Notes under the pieces: generated by a model
Told to the model about the DNA's origin: nothing
The model's database searches: none
Seen by the model: only the letters and a program-made list of their open reading frames with translations
Shown: positions 18,001 through 27,374 of the stretch, piece by piece
Layout of the letters: each line of letters opens with the position of its first letter
Position numbering within the stretch: position 1 is the stretch's first letter
Source of the DNA: Cerasicoccus sp. TK19100
Lineage (GTDB): Bacteria; Verrucomicrobiota; Verrucomicrobiia; Opitutales; Cerasicoccaceae
Direction: 5' to 3'
Assembly (NCBI RefSeq): GCF_027257155.1
Contig: NZ_JAPWDU010000001.1
Location: forward strand, 620,001 to 684,000
Length of the DNA: 64,000 bases
Made by a program: the position numbers and the translations under genes

Positions 18001-18118
18001 GGCATGCGGTGTACGATGCCCGAAGCTTCACGGTGCGGAACGTTGTTCTCCCCCTCGAAGCAGCGCGAGAGAACTGCTTCCCAAGAGGCGTTAATTATTC
18101 TGACTCGTAACGGCGCGA

Positions 18119-18952
18119 TTATGCGCGGTTCTTGAGCCAGCTGATGAGCACCGGGCCCCAAGGGTGGTTTTGGGCGAGGCCGATTCCGTGCGGGCCTTTT
18201 TCGTAGATGTGCAATTCGGCCGGGACGTTGTGTTGGCGCAGGCGCTGGTAAAAGATGATGCTGTGCTCGGGGACGACGCCTTGGTCTTCACTGGTGTGGA
18301 TCAGCAGGCAGGGTGGCGTGCTTTCCGAGACGTGGCGCTCGGGCGAAAGCGCGGCCACGAGCTCCATGTCGTTAGCCTTCTCACCGAGTAAATTCCGGCG
18401 AGAGCCGAGGTGCGCATAGGGCTCGAAAATGGAGGCCACGGGGTAGATCGGCACGGCGAAATCCGGGCGGCAGCTGAGCGCGTCAATGGCGTCACCCGCT
18501 AGTCCTTCGGTGATGGGTGGCAGGGTGGCGGCGCAGGCGGTTAGGTGGCCGCCGGCGGAAAAGCCCAGAATGCCGACTTGGGCCGGATCGAACTCCCATT
18601 CTGCTGCGTGGTGCCGCATCAGGCGGATGGCGCGCTGCGCATCGAGCAGTGGCACGGGGTGGCGGTAGGGGGCGTAGCGATACTCCAGCACCGCGGCGGC
18701 AATGCCGTGGCTGCTCACGTAGCGCGCAATGCGGTGGCCTTCGTGCGCTACGGCATGCATCGCATAGCCGCCGCCCGGGCAGATGACCATGGCCTGTCCG
18801 GTCTTGTAGTCGTGGGCTGGCAGGTAAACGGTGAGCCGGGGGAGGCCGGGCAAATCGTCACCCGCAAACGGTGCGCCATCTTCCCAGAGCGGGATGGTGA
18901 GGGGCAGGCCGGATTTAAGCGTGTCGAGGTGGTTACTTGGGGCCGAACTCAT
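18119..18952 (-). CDS. Alpha/beta hydrolase (BD-FAE/acetyl-esterase type)
   Basis: A serine esterase of the acetyl-xylan-esterase-like or hormone-sensitive-lipase-like group. The start is placed at MSSAPSNHLDTLKSGLPL (277 residues), which overlaps the end of the upstream nucleotidase gene by 20 bp. The catalytic elements are visible: an oxyanion-hole loop CPGGGYAMHA, the nucleophile elbow GFSAGG, the acid in TSEDQGVVPEHS, and the His in KGPHGIGLA. No signal peptide is seen with this start, so the enzyme is probably cytoplasmic; related proteins deacetylate sugars. It is co-transcribed with the bisphosphate nucleotidase, though a functional link is not obvious. Confidence 0.85.
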   Translation of the reverse strand: MSSAPSNHLDTLKSGLPLTIPLWEDGAPFAGDDLPGLPRLTVYLPAHDYKTGQAMVICPGGGYAMHAVAHEGHRIARYVSSHGIAAAVLEYRYAPYRHPVPLLDAQRAIRLMRHHAAEWEFDPAQVGILGFSAGGHLTACAATLPPITEGLAGDAIDALSCRPDFAVPIYPVASIFEPYAHLGSRRNLLGEKANDMELVAALSPERHVSESTPPCLLIHTSEDQGVVPEHSIIFYQRLRQHNVPAELHIYEKGPHGIGLAQNHPWGPVLISWLKNRA

Positions 18953-19934
18953 CTTGGGTCTCCGCAATGGCTTGGATGACGAAATCGTGGATGTGCAAAT
19001 TACTGGCGACGACACCCAGGTTGCCGCTCAAGGTCTGGCCTTGGCCGAAGTCGAGTGGTTTACCGTGGATATCAGTCACCTTGCCACCGGCCTCTTGCAC
19101 GGCGAGCATGCCCGCGGCGTGGTCCCAGATTTTCTCCTGGTAGCCGGGGCGGGTCGGCAGGCGGAGGTAAACCGAGGCGTCTCCGCGTGCGACGGCGGCA
19201 TATTTGCACTGGCTGTCCATGCGGACGGATTCCGTGGTGACGCCGAGCTTCTCCGCAATGGCGGCGGCCCAGTCATGCTTGGAGTGGCCGCTTTCGACGG
19301 ACTCGCAAATGGTCGCCAGAGTCGGGTTGAAATTGTCGTCGACGATCGCGCCGGAGACCATCTTGCCCTCCATGTTGTAGATTTCCGTGCCGTGTCCTTT
19401 CTGGGAAACAAGCAGGCAGCCGACCGGACCCTCGGGGCGGTCGAGCATGTGGGGAAGGGCGGGGCAGCCGAGCACGCTGAAGACGACTTCGCCGTCCTCG
19501 ATCAGGCCCAGGGCGATGGCGTATTGGTCTTTGCGGAGGAAGCCCTTGGTGCCGTCGATGGGATCAAGCGTCCAGAAACGGCCGTCCTTGCCGCCGTAGT
19601 TACCACGGTCGATGGCCTGCATGACGGAGCCTTCGGTGGCGGTCGGGTCGATCAACTGAACTTCGAGCACGACCTTGTTGCGGAGTTCGGTTTGGTCGCT
19701 GCCGGCCAGGTCGGAGGCGTCTTCTTCGGCGACGATGGGATCGTCCGGGAAATGCTTGGCCAGCTCAGCTAAAATAATCGCCTGCGAGCCGTAGTCGGCA
19801 ATGGTGACCGGCGAGCGGTCTTCCTTTTGTGCCGAGTCGCTGTCGGCTAGCTTTTGGCGAACGTGTTCGCAGAGTTTGCTTGCCGCGATGACCGCCTCAA
19901 TCGCGACGGCTTTTTCTTCTTTCCAAGTTTTCAT
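18933..19934 (-). CDS. 3'(2'),5'-bisphosphate nucleotidase (HAL2/inositol-monophosphatase family)
   Basis: A Mg-dependent, lithium-sensitive phosphatase that hydrolyses PAP/PAPS in sulfur assimilation. At 333 residues it fits the eukaryote-like HAL2 group rather than the shorter bacterial CysQ. The metal-binding signatures are present: VAEEDASDL, the central WTLDPIDGTKGF, and the C-terminal IWDHAAGMLAVQEAGG. An N-terminal helical segment precedes the VTIADYGSQAII motif. It is the first gene of a two-gene unit with the overlapping esterase gene. Confidence 0.88.
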   Translation of the reverse strand: MKTWKEEKAVAIEAVIAASKLCEHVRQKLADSDSAQKEDRSPVTIADYGSQAIILAELAKHFPDDPIVAEEDASDLAGSDQTELRNKVVLEVQLIDPTATEGSVMQAIDRGNYGGKDGRFWTLDPIDGTKGFLRKDQYAIALGLIEDGEVVFSVLGCPALPHMLDRPEGPVGCLLVSQKGHGTEIYNMEGKMVSGAIVDDNFNPTLATICESVESGHSKHDWAAAIAEKLGVTTESVRMDSQCKYAAVARGDASVYLRLPTRPGYQEKIWDHAAGMLAVQEAGGKVTDIHGKPLDFGQGQTLSGNLGVVASNLHIHDFVIQAIAETQDEFGPK

Positions 19935-20001
19935 AGCTAGGTTTTGAGCGGCCTACCATAGGTCGAAGCCCTCGGATTGAAAACCTTAAATGGCGGTCTT
20001 T

Positions 20002-21516
20002 TTACTTCGCCGTTTCGACGAAGCGGCTCTCACGAATGACGGTCACCTTGATCGTGCCCGGGTATTGCAGCTCTTCCTCAATGCGGCGGCGGACCTGGCG
20101 CGCGAGGCGGCGGGCCTCCTGGTCGTCCATGCGGTCGGGCTCCACGATGATGCGGATTTCCTTGCCGGCTTGCACCGCGTAAACTTCGGAAACGCCGGCC
20201 ATGTCGCGGGCGATGTCTTCCAGGCTGCGGACGCGCTGCAGGTAGCCTTCCAGAGCGTTGGCGCGGGCACCGGGGCGGCTGGCGGAAAGGGCGTCGGCCA
20301 CGCGGAGGAGGCCGGCATAAACACTGGTTGGGGCGATTTCGTCGTGCGAGGCCGCGACGGCATTAACCACGCGATCGTCCTCGCCGTAGCGCTTGAGCAG
20401 CATGGCGGCGCTGGAGGCGTGGCTGCCTTCGTAGTCGTGGTCGATGGCTTTGCCCAAATCGTGAAACAGGCCGCAGCGTTTGGCGACGTCGGGGTCGAGC
20501 CCCAACTCGGAGGCCAGCAATGAGCAGAAATACGCAACCTCGATGGAGTGCTCCAGCGTGTTTTGGTTATTGGAAAGACGGTAATGGAGCTTGCCCAGCA
20601 GGGAGACGATTTCCGGGTGGACGCCATGCAGGCGCAGCTTGAGCAAGGAGCGTTCGCCAAGCTCGATGACGCTGTCTTTCAGCTCGTCGCGGACCTGGGT
20701 GACGGTGTCTTCGATGGAAACCGGGTGGATGCGGCCGTCCTTGATCAGGCGCTCGAGCGCGATGCGGGCGATCTCGCGGCGGACGGGATCGAACGACGAC
20801 ACGAGCAGGGTGCCGGGCGTTTCATCGATCATCAGGGTGACGCCGGTACACGACTCGATGGCGCGGATGTTGCGGCCCTCGCGTCCGATCAGGCGGCCCT
20901 TCATGTCCTCATTGGGCAGGTCGACAAGGGTTGCGCTGATCTCGTTGGGCGGCGTCGCGGTGATGCGTTGCATGACATCGATGAGGATGCGTTGCGCCTC
21001 GTGGCGGTAGGCCTGCTCGCTTTCGAGTAAAATCTCGCGCTTAATCTCCTGCACGGTTTCGTCATCGCTATTGCGGAGCTCGTCACGCCAGGCGTCTTCG
21101 GCTTCTTGCTTGGACCAACCCTTAATCTTGCGCAGGCGGTGGCGGTAGGCGTCGCGGTAGCGCTTCACGCGGCGCATTTCGTCGGCCAAGCGCTTGCTAG
21201 AGGCGACTTGTCGGTCTTCGCGGTTGATGATCTGTGTCTCTTTTTCGAGGGCGGCAGACTCACGCTGGCGCAGCATTTCCTCACGCTCGTTGACCTCAGC
21301 CTCCAGCTCTTTGCGGCGCTTCTGCTGCTCTTCGAGGAGCTCGAGCTTGGTCAGGCGGGTAGACTCCTCGGCAGAGCGCTGGGCCCGCTCGACTTCTTCT
21401 TTGCGCAGGGCGCTCTCGCGCTTAAGCTTTTGGCTGGCCAAAGCCCAAACGAAGGCAGCAGCAATGAGCGCTCCAATCAGGAACGCGATGATTAAATGCC
21501 AGGAAAATTCAAACAT
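20002..21516 (-). CDS. rny: Ribonuclease Y
   Basis: RNase Y is a membrane-anchored endoribonuclease that starts mRNA decay. The 504-residue protein has the full domain order: an N-terminal membrane anchor (WHLIIAFLIGALIAAAFVWAL), a long charged coiled coil (about residues 30-180), a KH domain (GRLIGREGRNIRAIE with the GRxGRNI loop), and an HD phosphohydrolase domain (HSIEVAYFCSLLA followed by LFHDLGKAIDHDYEGSHA). The length matches the family. It is monocistronic. Confidence 0.95.
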   Translation of the reverse strand: MFEFSWHLIIAFLIGALIAAAFVWALASQKLKRESALRKEEVERAQRSAEESTRLTKLELLEEQQKRRKELEAEVNEREEMLRQRESAALEKETQIINREDRQVASSKRLADEMRRVKRYRDAYRHRLRKIKGWSKQEAEDAWRDELRNSDDETVQEIKREILLESEQAYRHEAQRILIDVMQRITATPPNEISATLVDLPNEDMKGRLIGREGRNIRAIESCTGVTLMIDETPGTLLVSSFDPVRREIARIALERLIKDGRIHPVSIEDTVTQVRDELKDSVIELGERSLLKLRLHGVHPEIVSLLGKLHYRLSNNQNTLEHSIEVAYFCSLLASELGLDPDVAKRCGLFHDLGKAIDHDYEGSHASSAAMLLKRYGEDDRVVNAVAASHDEIAPTSVYAGLLRVADALSASRPGARANALEGYLQRVRSLEDIARDMAGVSEVYAVQAGKEIRIIVEPDRMDDQEARRLARQVRRRIEEELQYPGTIKVTVIRESRFVETAK

Positions 21517-21767
21517 GCCGGTTTGCTACCAAACCTGCGGGGATGGGACGTGCAACGGGGTGAAAAGAAAATTGTGACAATAATTTATCAATAGCAAGCA
21601 CGATTCCTACTGAAGCCAGCACCCGATGAATATGGCTCATGACAGGACCGTGGATTTTCAGAGAGGCTATTAGCTGATGCGTTTGTTTAAATTAGTAATT
21701 GCAATGTTGTTTGGTGGTGTTAGGTTAATCAAACGTATCGATTACTCCAAATATCAAAGAATAGACT

Positions 21768-22622
21768 ATGAAATATTTACTCAGCCTACCAATTGCCGGT
21801 GCCCTTTTAATTTCTCACATCCACGCGGCTGACATTGTCTGGGACGGCGGCGGAGACGGCACATCCTGGAGTGATCCGATCAACTGGGATACCGACACAG
21901 TACCGACAGCCAGTGACTTTTTTAACCCGGCAGGAGCGACGATTACGGTCAGCGTCACAGACGCGACTTACTCAACGTTGATTGCTCCTTCATCCGGATC
22001 GGTTGTTATCGCCAGTGGTGGCATATTGACGGGAACCGGCTCCGACTTTCGTGTCATTCGATACGTGAACTTTACGGCCCAAAACGGCGGGGAATTTCAT
22101 GTGCCATTCGACGCAAACATCCGCAGCGATGTCACCATTGACGACGGTGGACTCTTTACTGGGGCAGACCATATTCAGGATGCTGCAGATTTGTTGGTAA
22201 ATGGCAGTTGGAGTCCTGGAGACAATGTAGATGGAAACAATGTGATTACGTTTCAAAATGCTTCCAGTATCATCCTGGGTGCCACTGGAAACATCACGCT
22301 CGACATTTTCGGCAACGGGGTAAACGAGTATTTTGATTTAGGAACATCCACCAGCACGCTGGACCTTAGCAATGGCAGCATCACGCTATTGTCTCAGGGA
22401 TACACGCCGCAATTGGGTGACCAGTTTAACCTTTGGTATATGCCCGCAGGCGGCACCGTCATTCCCGGCGATGGTAGTAACATCACACTCTCGGGCTTCA
22501 CGCTGGACACGAGCTCTTTCATGACGGATGGCATCGTAACCGTGGTCCCTGAACCCCGCGCCTACGCCATGGTGTTCGCGCTGGTGGTGGGCCTGGGCGT
22601 CTGCCTCAAGCGTCGCTCCTGA
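21768..22622 (+). CDS. PEP-CTERM sorted surface protein
   Basis: A 284-residue exported protein with a signal peptide (KYLLSLPIAGALLISHIHAAD) and the tripartite PEP-CTERM tail: VPEP, a hydrophobic helix (YAMVFALVVGLGVCL) and a basic end (KRRS). The N-terminal mature part (DIVWDGGGDGTSWSDPINWD) is the repeat type found in autotransporter-associated and PEP-CTERM beta-helix proteins. In organisms with this tail an exosortase cleaves it and the protein joins the exopolysaccharide-rich surface. Exosortase itself is not in the window. It converges on carA across a shared hairpin. Confidence 0.88.
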   Translation: MKYLLSLPIAGALLISHIHAADIVWDGGGDGTSWSDPINWDTDTVPTASDFFNPAGATITVSVTDATYSTLIAPSSGSVVIASGGILTGTGSDFRVIRYVNFTAQNGGEFHVPFDANIRSDVTIDDGGLFTGADHIQDAADLLVNGSWSPGDNVDGNNVITFQNASSIILGATGNITLDIFGNGVNEYFDLGTSTSTLDLSNGSITLLSQGYTPQLGDQFNLWYMPAGGTVIPGDGSNITLSGFTLDTSSFMTDGIVTVVPEPRAYAMVFALVVGLGVCLKRRS

Positions 22623-22645
22623 TGCTTTGACCAACTCTGCTGACA

Positions 22646-22681
22646 AAAACGCCCGATGGATTCCATCGGGCGTTTCGTTTT
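22646..22681. terminator. Bidirectional terminator between PEP-CTERM gene and carA
   Basis: An inverted repeat around AAACGCCCGATGG and CCATCGGGCGTTT with a very short loop. It is flanked by T-rich sequence on the right and A-rich sequence on the left, so it can end transcripts from both convergent genes. Confidence 0.8.
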
Positions 22682-22699
22682 AAAACGGTTTAGTCGGGC

Positions 22700-23857
22700 C
22701 TAGCCCTTTGCTTTCGCGACCATCTTGTAGAAGTCGTTGAAGAGCGGGTCGGCATCGTTGGGGCCGGGGGCTGCCTCAGGGTGGTACTGCACGCTGAAGA
22801 CGGGCAAGTCCTTGTGGCGAAGGCCTTCGACGGTGTCATCGTTCAAGTTGATCTCGGTGACAATGGCACCGCGGGCTTCGAGATCCTCGCGCTTGGCTGC
22901 GAAGCCATGGTTTTGCGCGGTGATCGAGACCGCACCTGTCTCGATGTTTTTGACGGGCTGGTTGCCGCCTCGGTGGCCGAACTTCAGCTTGTAGGTGGGA
23001 GCCCCGAGGGCGTGCGTAATCACCTGGTGGCCGAAGCAAATGCCAAAGGTCGGGTATTCCTCAATCACGTCCGCCACGGTTTTGTGAGCGTAGGTGACGG
23101 CAGCCGGGTCACCCGGGCCGTTGCTGAGAAAAAGGCCGTCCGGGTTGAGCTCGCGGATCTGCTCCGGGCTTGCGTCAGCAGGCAGGACCCATACGTCGAA
23201 GCCATGCATGCGCAGTTTGCGGAAGATCGAGCGCTTGGCACCGAAGTCGAGGGCGGCGACCTTGTAAATTTTTTCCGGACTCGGGTCCGGGTAAAGCGTG
23301 GTGCCAGGCACGGTAAAGGGCTTGCGATCGAGACCCGGCTCAAACTGGTAGGCCTCCTTGGCAGTCACAGCCTTAACGTAGTCAACGCCGACCAAGCCGG
23401 ACCATTCGCGGGCGCGTTCCACGGCCTCGCTGTCAGTCAGGCCTTCGGTGGAGATGCAGGCGTTCATGGCACCGGCCACACGGAGGCGCTTGGTGATCGC
23501 GCGGGTGTCCACGCCGGACAGGCCGGGGATGTTGTGGCGCTTCAGGTAATCAGGCAGTGACTCGACGCTGCGCCAATTGCTGACAACCGGGCTCAGGTCC
23601 CGCACCACGAAGCCAGAGACCTTGGGGCCGTCCGATTCCTCGTCATCCGGGTTGATGCCGTAGTTGCCAATTTGCACGGCGGTCATGGTCACGATTTGCG
23701 CGAAGTAGGAGGGATCGGTCAGGATTTCCTGATATCCGGTCATCGACGTGTTGAACACGGCTTCCCCCACGACGGTGCGGGTGGCTCCAAAGGCGCGGCC
23801 CCGGTAGACGGTGCCGTCTTCCAGGGCGAGAACTGCGGGCTGCGGGTCGCTTGACAT
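22700..23857 (-). CDS. carA: Carbamoyl-phosphate synthase small subunit
   Basis: CarA is the glutaminase subunit that delivers ammonia to CarB for carbamoyl phosphate synthesis in pyrimidine and arginine pathways. The start is placed at MSSDPQPAVLALEDGTVYRG (385 residues), because the 27 upstream residues lack family similarity. The N-terminal CarA domain includes GEAVFNTSMTGYQEILTDPSY. The class I amidotransferase domain has the nucleophile Cys in FGICFGHQ and the His/Glu pair in QYHPEAAPGPNDA. No carB or other pyrimidine gene adjoins it. Confidence 0.95.
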   Translation of the reverse strand: MSSDPQPAVLALEDGTVYRGRAFGATRTVVGEAVFNTSMTGYQEILTDPSYFAQIVTMTAVQIGNYGINPDDEESDGPKVSGFVVRDLSPVVSNWRSVESLPDYLKRHNIPGLSGVDTRAITKRLRVAGAMNACISTEGLTDSEAVERAREWSGLVGVDYVKAVTAKEAYQFEPGLDRKPFTVPGTTLYPDPSPEKIYKVAALDFGAKRSIFRKLRMHGFDVWVLPADASPEQIRELNPDGLFLSNGPGDPAAVTYAHKTVADVIEEYPTFGICFGHQVITHALGAPTYKLKFGHRGGNQPVKNIETGAVSITAQNHGFAAKREDLEARGAIVTEINLNDDTVEGLRHKDLPVFSVQYHPEAAPGPNDADPLFNDFYKMVAKAKG

Positions 23858-23990
23858 TAACCGGCAGACAAAAGACCGACCCCGCCGTTCCCGCAAGCGG
23901 AAAAAGCAATTTTGCGCCGGTTCGTTAAAATTTTTCAAAGTGGCGCACCCATTTGACCTTCTTTAGGGGATTAGTTTCCTTAATCTTGAT

Positions 23991-24671
23991 TTGAGCCGAC
24001 TATCTATACAGCCACCCAATGACATTAACCTGGCCCGCCGTTATGACGCCAGCGCGGGCACCGAAGCGCCCTTTCCCAAAAAGAGATATCTGACACCGCC
24101 GCACGACCTCTCGGAAATGCTCGACCGGCTGGAATACAATGGGAGCGAGGACAAGGTGACCATTGCCTCGATGATGGACTCCGTGGGTCGCCGCGGTTTT
24201 GGCCCATTGATGCTGATTCCCGGGCTGATCGCGATGTCCCCGCTGAGCGGTATTCCCACGCTGCCGTCGATTTTGGGCGTGATGGTCGTGCTGATCGCAG
24301 GCCAACTGCTCATTGGCAAAAAAGTATTCTGGCTCCCACGCAAGATTCTCGACCGCTCCGTGGACAAGGAAAAGTTCGACAAGGGCATCGGCGCGGTGCG
24401 TCCGGTGGCGCGCTTTGTGGATAAGCTGATCGGTCCCCGCCTGACATTCCTCACACAGGGGCCGGCGGTATACGCGACGGCGCTGATCTGTGTGGTCGTC
24501 GGTGCCACGATGCCACCACTGGAAATTTTACCCTTTCTGGCCACGACCGCCGGTTCCGTGCTGACAATCTTTTCGCTGTCGCTCATCGCCCGGGATGGCC
24601 TGCTCGCGCTGATCGGCTACACCCTGACCGGTGGCCTGATCTACTTGGTCGTCGCGCAATGGCCGTTTTGA
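23991..24671 (+). CDS. ExoD-family membrane protein
   Basis: A 226-residue inner-membrane protein of the ExoD family, named from a rhizobial exopolysaccharide-synthesis locus but without a known reaction. Family features are LDRLEYNGSEDKVTIASMMDS, the MLIPGLIAMSPLSGIPTLPS motif, and several C-terminal helices (ALICVVVGATMPPLEILPFL and LIGYTLTGGLIYLVVAQW). The open frame starts with TTG at 23991. No good ribosome binding site is seen, so the real start may be further in. Confidence 0.8.
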   Translation: MSRLSIQPPNDINLARRYDASAGTEAPFPKKRYLTPPHDLSEMLDRLEYNGSEDKVTIASMMDSVGRRGFGPLMLIPGLIAMSPLSGIPTLPSILGVMVVLIAGQLLIGKKVFWLPRKILDRSVDKEKFDKGIGAVRPVARFVDKLIGPRLTFLTQGPAVYATALICVVVGATMPPLEILPFLATTAGSVLTIFSLSLIARDGLLALIGYTLTGGLIYLVVAQWPF

Positions 24672-24840
24672 GTGGGGCGATCTTTTTTCGCTACCGCACA
24701 TTGAAATCAATCTGGTGCTTATAGCTCCTTGCTAGTGACAGCGCTCTCTGTTGATTCCGCGAACGGAATTTACTGTTTGCCATGGTTCAAGCTAGTGTAG
24801 ACTAATTCGTGCACGCAGTTCAGTCGCTGTCGATGCCCTC

Positions 24841-25317
24841 ATGATTAGCTCGAGAAAATGGTCCTTCTTACATGCCTTTATTGTGGTTCCGTTCGCTGTC
24901 TTTTTCGCTTCCTGCTCGGTTGAGAAAAGTGTAGAGACAGCCGCCAGCGATGCTCTAGAAGCGATATATGACAATGACCTTAGAGCATTTTATAAAATCA
25001 TTGGCGAAGATCAGCGAGAAAAGGCTTCGGATGATTATGTGAAGGTATTTCTTGAAAAGCACCATGAGTTGTTTGCTTCGAAAGGTAAATTATCCAAATT
25101 CGAAATTGAGATAGATCTAATTAGCGGAGCCTCTGTTGAGGTTTTTGCGCGTCGCTATCAAGAGGGCCTAATTTTTGCGTATGATCCGGAATACAGATTC
25201 TACGATGTGATCTATGTTTATCCTGAAGGTAACTTTTACATTGCTGTATTCTTCCAAGACACGTCAGGAAATTTTCATATGCTGCTACCCTTGATACGTT
25301 TTGGCGATGACTCATGA
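24841..25317 (+). CDS. Putative lipoprotein
   Basis: A 158-residue protein with a lipoprotein signal (FIVVPFAVFFASCS, lipobox Cys at about residue 25). The body (ASDALEAIYDNDLRAFYKII and onward) has no recognised family; its helical N-terminal half followed by strands resembles DUF4878/NTF2-like lipoproteins only loosely. Its base composition is AT-richer than its neighbours. The 170 bp upstream holds no recognised feature. Confidence 0.65.
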   Translation: MISSRKWSFLHAFIVVPFAVFFASCSVEKSVETAASDALEAIYDNDLRAFYKIIGEDQREKASDDYVKVFLEKHHELFASKGKLSKFEIEIDLISGASVEVFARRYQEGLIFAYDPEYRFYDVIYVYPEGNFYIAVFFQDTSGNFHMLLPLIRFGDDS

Positions 25318-25401
25318 ACTGCGACTGACTTCTACTTTAATCTTCTGAAGCAAAAGATTAGGGCGGAACTGAATCTCTTTTCCGTTGTGATATTTGCAGG
25401 G

Positions 25402-26367
25402 ATGACATCTCGCCCGGCTATCGCTCGAAATTTCCGCACGCGCATCGCTTCCTACTTGTCCGTATTCGGCTTTCTGGGGTGCGTTGCGACGGTGCTGGGC
25501 TTCTTCGGTGGAGTGCATAATGTGGTGGCGTTATTGGCGCATTTCCGCGTCCAGTATTTTGCTGGGCTCTTGGTCATCGCGCTGTTGCTCGCGGTTTTGA
25601 GATCGTGGCGATGGGCGGGGGTGTGCCTGGTGTTTTCGCTGATCAATGCCAGCGTCATCGCGCCACTATATTTCGGCAATGAGCCGATCTTGCCATCAGC
25701 GCCAACTATGCGGGCGATGCTGTTCAACGTGAATTCCCAACTTGGCGATCCGAACCAGGTGCGAGCGGTGATTGAAGCGCAAGATCCGGACATTCTCGTG
25801 TTGGAGGAAATCTCCGATGATTGGGTTATGGCGTTGGAGCCAGTGCTCCAGCGGTATCCGCACTCTGTGGTGCGGCCAAGATCGGATAATTTTGGCATCG
25901 GTTTGTATAGCCGGATTCCGCTGGAAAATGTCCAGACACATTACCTGGGCGGCAGTGAGGTGCCGACGCTGACGGCGACCCTGGAAACGCCAAGTGGCGG
26001 GTTGGACATCATTGCCACGCACCCACTGCCTCCAATGTCCAACGACTATGCCGCCGCGCATCGTGCGCAGATGGGCGAGCTCGCGGGCTTGGTCCAGCCG
26101 GGGAGGTCAACTTTGCTCATTGGCGACCTCAATGCGACACCGTGGGATGCTAGTTTCCGGCGTTTGCTCCGGGATTCGGGCTTACGGGACAGCATGCGCG
26201 GGTTTGGCGTGCAGCCCAGCTGGCCATCGCAGATTTGGTTTTTGCGCATTCCGATCGACCACGTCTTGCATTCTGAGCACATTAGCATTGTCGATCGTGA
26301 GGTGCTGGCGGATGCCGGATCGGACCATTTTCCGATCGTTGTTGATTTTGTCTGGTGGCCGCAGTAG
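25402..26367 (+). CDS. Membrane-anchored endonuclease/exonuclease/phosphatase family protein
   Basis: A protein of about 321 residues with three N-terminal membrane helices (FGFLGCVATVLGFFGGV, FAGLLVIALLLAVLRSW, WAGVCLVFSLINASVIAPLYF) and an external EEP hydrolase domain. The EEP motifs are present: LFNVNSQLGD, the catalytic Glu in ILVLEEISDDW, ATHPLPP, IGDLNATPWD and GSDHFPIVVDF. Members act on DNA, sugar phosphates or phospholipids; the topology here places the active site in the periplasm. The start could be this ATG or the GTG at 25387. The psd gene begins 19 bp after the stop, so co-transcription is likely. Confidence 0.85.
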   Translation: MTSRPAIARNFRTRIASYLSVFGFLGCVATVLGFFGGVHNVVALLAHFRVQYFAGLLVIALLLAVLRSWRWAGVCLVFSLINASVIAPLYFGNEPILPSAPTMRAMLFNVNSQLGDPNQVRAVIEAQDPDILVLEEISDDWVMALEPVLQRYPHSVVRPRSDNFGIGLYSRIPLENVQTHYLGGSEVPTLTATLETPSGGLDIIATHPLPPMSNDYAAAHRAQMGELAGLVQPGRSTLLIGDLNATPWDASFRRLLRDSGLRDSMRGFGVQPSWPSQIWFLRIPIDHVLHSEHISIVDREVLADAGSDHFPIVVDFVWWPQ

Positions 26368-26386
26368 CCATGTTCTTTTGCAAAAC

Positions 26387-27292
26387 ATGGAGCCGATTGA
26401 GTTTTATAACCGCTACACGGGGCAGATTGAGACCGAGCAAGTCTTTGGCGAGCAATGGCTTGCGTGGGCCTATGGCACGCCGATGGGGCGGCTGACCGTC
26501 GAACTGGCTGCGAAGCGTGCGTGGTTCTCGCGCTGGTATGGCTGGAAAATGTCCCGCAAGGCCTCGGCGGCGCAGGTGTTTCCGTTTATCAAAGAATACG
26601 GGCTCGATGTGGCGGACTTTTTGAAGCCGCCGGACTATTTTGAGAGCTTTAATGACTTCTTCTCTCGGCAGCTTAAGCCGGAGGCACGGCCTATCGATCC
26701 GGACCCCAATAGCGTGGTTTTTCCGGCTGACGGGCGGCATTTAGGCTGGGCGGATTCGTCCGCGATTGACCGCGTATTCGTCAAAGGACAGAGCTTCGAT
26801 TTGGGCAAACTACTGGGCGATGCGGCCTTGGCGGACCGTTTTCGTGGTGGCGCGTTGGTGCTGTCTCGGCTGTGCCCGACGGACTACCACCGCTTTCATT
26901 TTCCGGCGGCAGGGGTGCCGGACTCGCCACGCCAGACGCCGCGTGAGCTGGCGGGCCCGCTGTATTCGGTGAATCCCGTCGCGCTGCGGCAGCGCATTGA
27001 AATCTTCTGGACGAATAAGCGCGTGGTAACGGTCCTGCAAAGCGAGGAGTTCGGCGATGTTGCCCTGGTCGAGGTCGGCGCAACTTGTGTCGGGACGATT
27101 CTGCAAACGCATGTTTCCGGCCAGTGGACCGAGAAGGGCGGAGAAAAGGGCTATTTTGCATTTGGCGGATCGAGCACGATTACGTTGTTTGAGCCCGGCG
27201 CGGTGACGCTGGCCAGCGACTTGATCGAGCACACTGGTGCGGGCCGCGAGCTCTATGCGCGCATGGGTGACCGCATGGGCGTCAAAAGCTGA
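26387..27292 (+). CDS. psd: Phosphatidylserine decarboxylase
   Basis: The enzyme makes phosphatidylethanolamine by decarboxylating phosphatidylserine at the inner membrane. The start is the ATG of MEPIEFYNRYTGQIETEQ (301 residues); the open frame upstream only overlaps the preceding gene. Family features are FNDFFSRQLKPEARPI, the DYHRFHFPAAG segment, and the C-terminal self-cleavage region FAFGGSSTITLF. The serine that becomes the pyruvoyl group lies in GGSS rather than the E. coli LGST form. Length and the FNDFF motif fit the type II/Clostridium-like group. It follows the membrane EEP protein by 19 bp. Confidence 0.92.
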   Translation: MEPIEFYNRYTGQIETEQVFGEQWLAWAYGTPMGRLTVELAAKRAWFSRWYGWKMSRKASAAQVFPFIKEYGLDVADFLKPPDYFESFNDFFSRQLKPEARPIDPDPNSVVFPADGRHLGWADSSAIDRVFVKGQSFDLGKLLGDAALADRFRGGALVLSRLCPTDYHRFHFPAAGVPDSPRQTPRELAGPLYSVNPVALRQRIEIFWTNKRVVTVLQSEEFGDVALVEVGATCVGTILQTHVSGQWTEKGGEKGYFAFGGSSTITLFEPGAVTLASDLIEHTGAGRELYARMGDRMGVKS

Positions 27293-27374
27293 AATAGAAC
27301 CCCCAGTAGTGTGCTAGGTTAATCACACTATTTTTCCGGGAATAGATTGGCCGGCCTCTGCTTCTTACTGGCAT

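Noticed and set aside
21677-21830. Short frame upstream of the PEP-CTERM gene (MRLFKLVIAMLFGG...)
   Set aside because: It runs into and overlaps the PEP-CTERM coding start in another frame, without a ribosome site or known relatives.
25994-26386. 131-residue N-terminal extension of phosphatidylserine decarboxylase
   Set aside because: It overlaps the EEP-family gene in another frame and is not similar to any Psd; the ATG at 26387 gives the family's N-terminus.
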